6,510 nt of DNA from contig JBJEQG010000012.1 of NCBI GenBank assembly GCA_051881635.1, positions 1-6,510 of the forward strand, in the 5' to 3' direction. A program made the translations under genes and the position numbers. Below the pieces are notes generated by a model, which saw only the letters and a list, made by a program, of their open reading frames with translations, did not search any database and was not told the DNA's origin. This document shows, one piece after another, positions 5,548 to 6,510 of the stretch; the first letter of the stretch is position 1, and every line of letters begins with the position of its first letter. The DNA comes from JBJEQG01 sp051881635. GTDB lineage: Bacteria; Bacillota; Clostridia; Oscillospirales; Acutalibacteraceae.

Positions 5548-6186
5548 ATGCTGTATGTTTTTGAGGAATTGGAAAGAATTGACGATACAATTTATCAAAG
5601 AATGTTGAAGGAACTTTCGCCACAGCGTTTTAAAAAGGCGGAACGCTATAAGCAGACCAATGACAAAAAACAATGTGCAGCGGCATATTTACTTTTGCGG
5701 TATGCCTTAATGACGGAGTATAACATGACGGCGGAAGAAAGCAAAGTGGAATTTGATTATATTGAAAATGAAAAACCCGTTTTGAAAAACCACAGGTCAA
5801 TTTTTTTTAACATGAGCCATTGTATTTACGGTGTGGCGTGTGCATTATCTCAAAAAGAAGTTGGGGTTGATATACAGGATATACGCCCATTCCGCACAAT
5901 GACTTTGGAACGCATTGCCTCAGACGCTGAAAAAGAAAGCGTTTTGCATGATGAACAGCCCGAAAGAGCCTTTTGCCGTTTATGGTCGGCAAAGGAATGT
6001 ATTGCAAAATTGAGTGGTAAAGGATTAGCGGCTGATTTTTCAAAACTAAAAGCCAATAGCAATTTAACTGTTTGGGAACACGAGCGTTATATTTTAACCT
6101 GTTCCGAAAAAATGAAAACGGTTACGGTAACATTGTCACAATTAGATATGGCTTTTGGGCTTCTTTCAGAATTTGGGCAAAAATAA
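5548..6186 (+). CDS. 4'-phosphopantetheinyl transferase, Sfp type
   Basis: This 212-residue enzyme would transfer the phosphopantetheine arm of coenzyme A to a conserved serine of carrier proteins (fatty-acid, polyketide or non-ribosomal peptide). Family motifs are FNMSHC (87-92) with H91, VGVDIQDIRP (105-114) with metal ligand D108, and LWSAKECIAKLSGKGL (145-160) with E150 and K154. The length of just over 200 residues and two-half fold match Sfp rather than the short AcpS. The second acidic metal ligand, Glu in GIDIE of Sfp, is Gln here (Q110). The frame is open from a TTG at 5530, but AGGAG (5536-5540), overlapping the nucleotidase stop codon, is seven bases before ATG 5548, which I chose. 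The carrier-protein partner is not in the window, so it may serve a distant cluster or primary fatty acid synthesis. No terminator is visible after it. Confidence 0.92.
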   Translation: MLYVFEELERIDDTIYQRMLKELSPQRFKKAERYKQTNDKKQCAAAYLLLRYALMTEYNMTAEESKVEFDYIENEKPVLKNHRSIFFNMSHCIYGVACALSQKEVGVDIQDIRPFRTMTLERIASDAEKESVLHDEQPERAFCRLWSAKECIAKLSGKGLAADFSKLKANSNLTVWEHERYILTCSEKMKTVTVTLSQLDMAFGLLSEFGQK

Positions 6187-6207
6187 GCAAATAATTTCAA
6201 AAAACTA

Positions 6208-6236
6208 TTGACATTCAAAGTGAAATATGGTAATAT
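6208..6236 (+). promoter_or_regulatory. Promoter of the tRNA-Ser pair
   Basis: A consensus TTGACA (6208-6213), a 17-bp spacer, and TAATAT (6231-6236) preceded by TATGG, an extended -10. Transcription would start near 6243, about 20 bases before the first tRNA. Confidence 0.85.
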
Positions 6237-6263
6237 AACAAATGTCGCAAGAAGTTAATAAAT

Positions 6264-6352
6264 GGAGAGGTACCGAAGTGGTCATAACGGGGCGGTCTTG
6301 AAAACCGTTTGTCAGCAATGGCGCAAGGGTTCGAATCCCTTCCTCTCCGCCA
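6264..6352 (+). tRNA. tRNA-Ser(UGA)
   Basis: A complete class II tRNA with encoded CCA. The acceptor stem pairs GGAGAGG (6264-6270) with CCTCTCC (6342-6348), followed by discriminator G6349 and CCA (6350-6352). The anticodon stem GCGGT/ACCGT encloses loop CTTGAAA with anticodon TGA at 6299-6301, which reads UCN serine codons. The T arm is AAGGG, loop TTCGAAT, CCCTT (6325-6341). The long variable arm between the anticodon and T arms is the serine mark. Confidence 0.97.
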
Positions 6353-6376
6353 TATTTTTCTTTAATTTGCCAATTT

Positions 6377-6466
6377 GGAGGATTACCCAAGTGGTGAAGG
6401 GGCTCCCCTGCTAAGGGAGTAGGTCGGGAAACCGGCGCGAGGGTTCAAATCCCTTGTCCTCCGCCA
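6377..6466 (+). tRNA. tRNA-Ser(GCU)
   Basis: A second class II tRNA with encoded CCA, 24 bp after the first. The acceptor stem pairs GGAGGAT (6377-6383) with GTCCTCC (6456-6462), with one wobble pair, then G6463 and CCA (6464-6466). The anticodon stem CTCCC/GGGAG encloses CTGCTAA with anticodon GCT at 6410-6412, which reads AGC and AGU. The variable arm (6420 to about 6438) can form a hairpin with CGG/CCG. The T arm is 6439-6455. It has no promoter of its own and is co-transcribed with the first. Confidence 0.97.
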
Positions 6467-6502
6467 AAAATCCTGTTTGCAGAAATGCAGACAGGATTTT
6501 TT
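6466..6502 (+). terminator. Intrinsic terminator of the tRNA unit
   Basis: Left arm AAAAATCCTGTTTGC (6466-6480) pairs over 15 bp, with one T-G wobble, with GCAGACAGGATTTTT (6487-6501) around a six-base loop. A run of T from 6497 completes it. The left arm begins at the last base of the tRNA CCA end, so the hairpin abuts the mature 3' end. Confidence 0.92.
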
Positions 6503-6510
6503 GTTTTATA

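Noticed and set aside
6205..6390. 61-codon minus-strand open frame
   Set aside because: It runs across tRNA-Ser(UGA) and the start of tRNA-Ser(GCU), a common source of false protein calls.

Overview
The window looks like chromosomal DNA from a low-GC Gram-positive, most likely a clostridial anaerobe. It is A+T-rich, uses GTG starts freely, and has purine-rich Shine-Dalgarno sites. Its four clear promoters all read TTGAnn (or TTGACT)-N17-TATGn-(TATAAT or TAATAT), the extended -10 form typical of Firmicutes. Genus is not determinable from this sequence alone.

Region 1 (1-2446, + strand) appears to be the right-hand end of a surface polysaccharide cluster. It holds a possible C-terminal fragment of an upstream gene, then a membrane phosphoglycosyl transferase that would load the first sugar phosphate on undecaprenyl phosphate, then an O-antigen ligase/polymerase family membrane protein. 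The second gene has its own promoter. Its best ribosome site points to an ATA codon, so its start is either non-canonical or damaged. A strong bidirectional terminator (2409-2446) closes the region and also serves the convergent genes.

Region 2 (2453-4570, - strand) is a niacin salvage operon, pncA then pncB, 16 bp apart. PncA turns nicotinamide into nicotinate and PncB turns nicotinate into nicotinate mononucleotide for NAD synthesis. Its promoter is covered by one copy, and followed by a second copy, of a 21-bp imperfect palindrome (TTAGyA-N9-TACTAA). These look like operators for a niacin/NAD-responsive repressor that is not encoded here.

Region 3 (4666-6186, + strand) starts from a divergent promoter. 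The first reading frame is a 35-codon gene, not found by a length-limited gene search, that resembles only the middle of a RelB/DinJ antitoxin and has no toxin beside it. It is followed by a YjjG-type HAD pyrimidine nucleotidase and an Sfp-type 4'-phosphopantetheinyl transferase, tightly spaced as an operon.

Region 4 (6208-6502, + strand) is a stable-RNA unit: promoter, tRNA-Ser(UGA), tRNA-Ser(GCU), and a strong intrinsic terminator.

I found no insertion sequence, CRISPR array or complete unknown multi-gene system. The points most worth a second look are the tandem operators at pncAB, the antitoxin-like mini-gene, and the missing canonical start codon of the polymerase gene.
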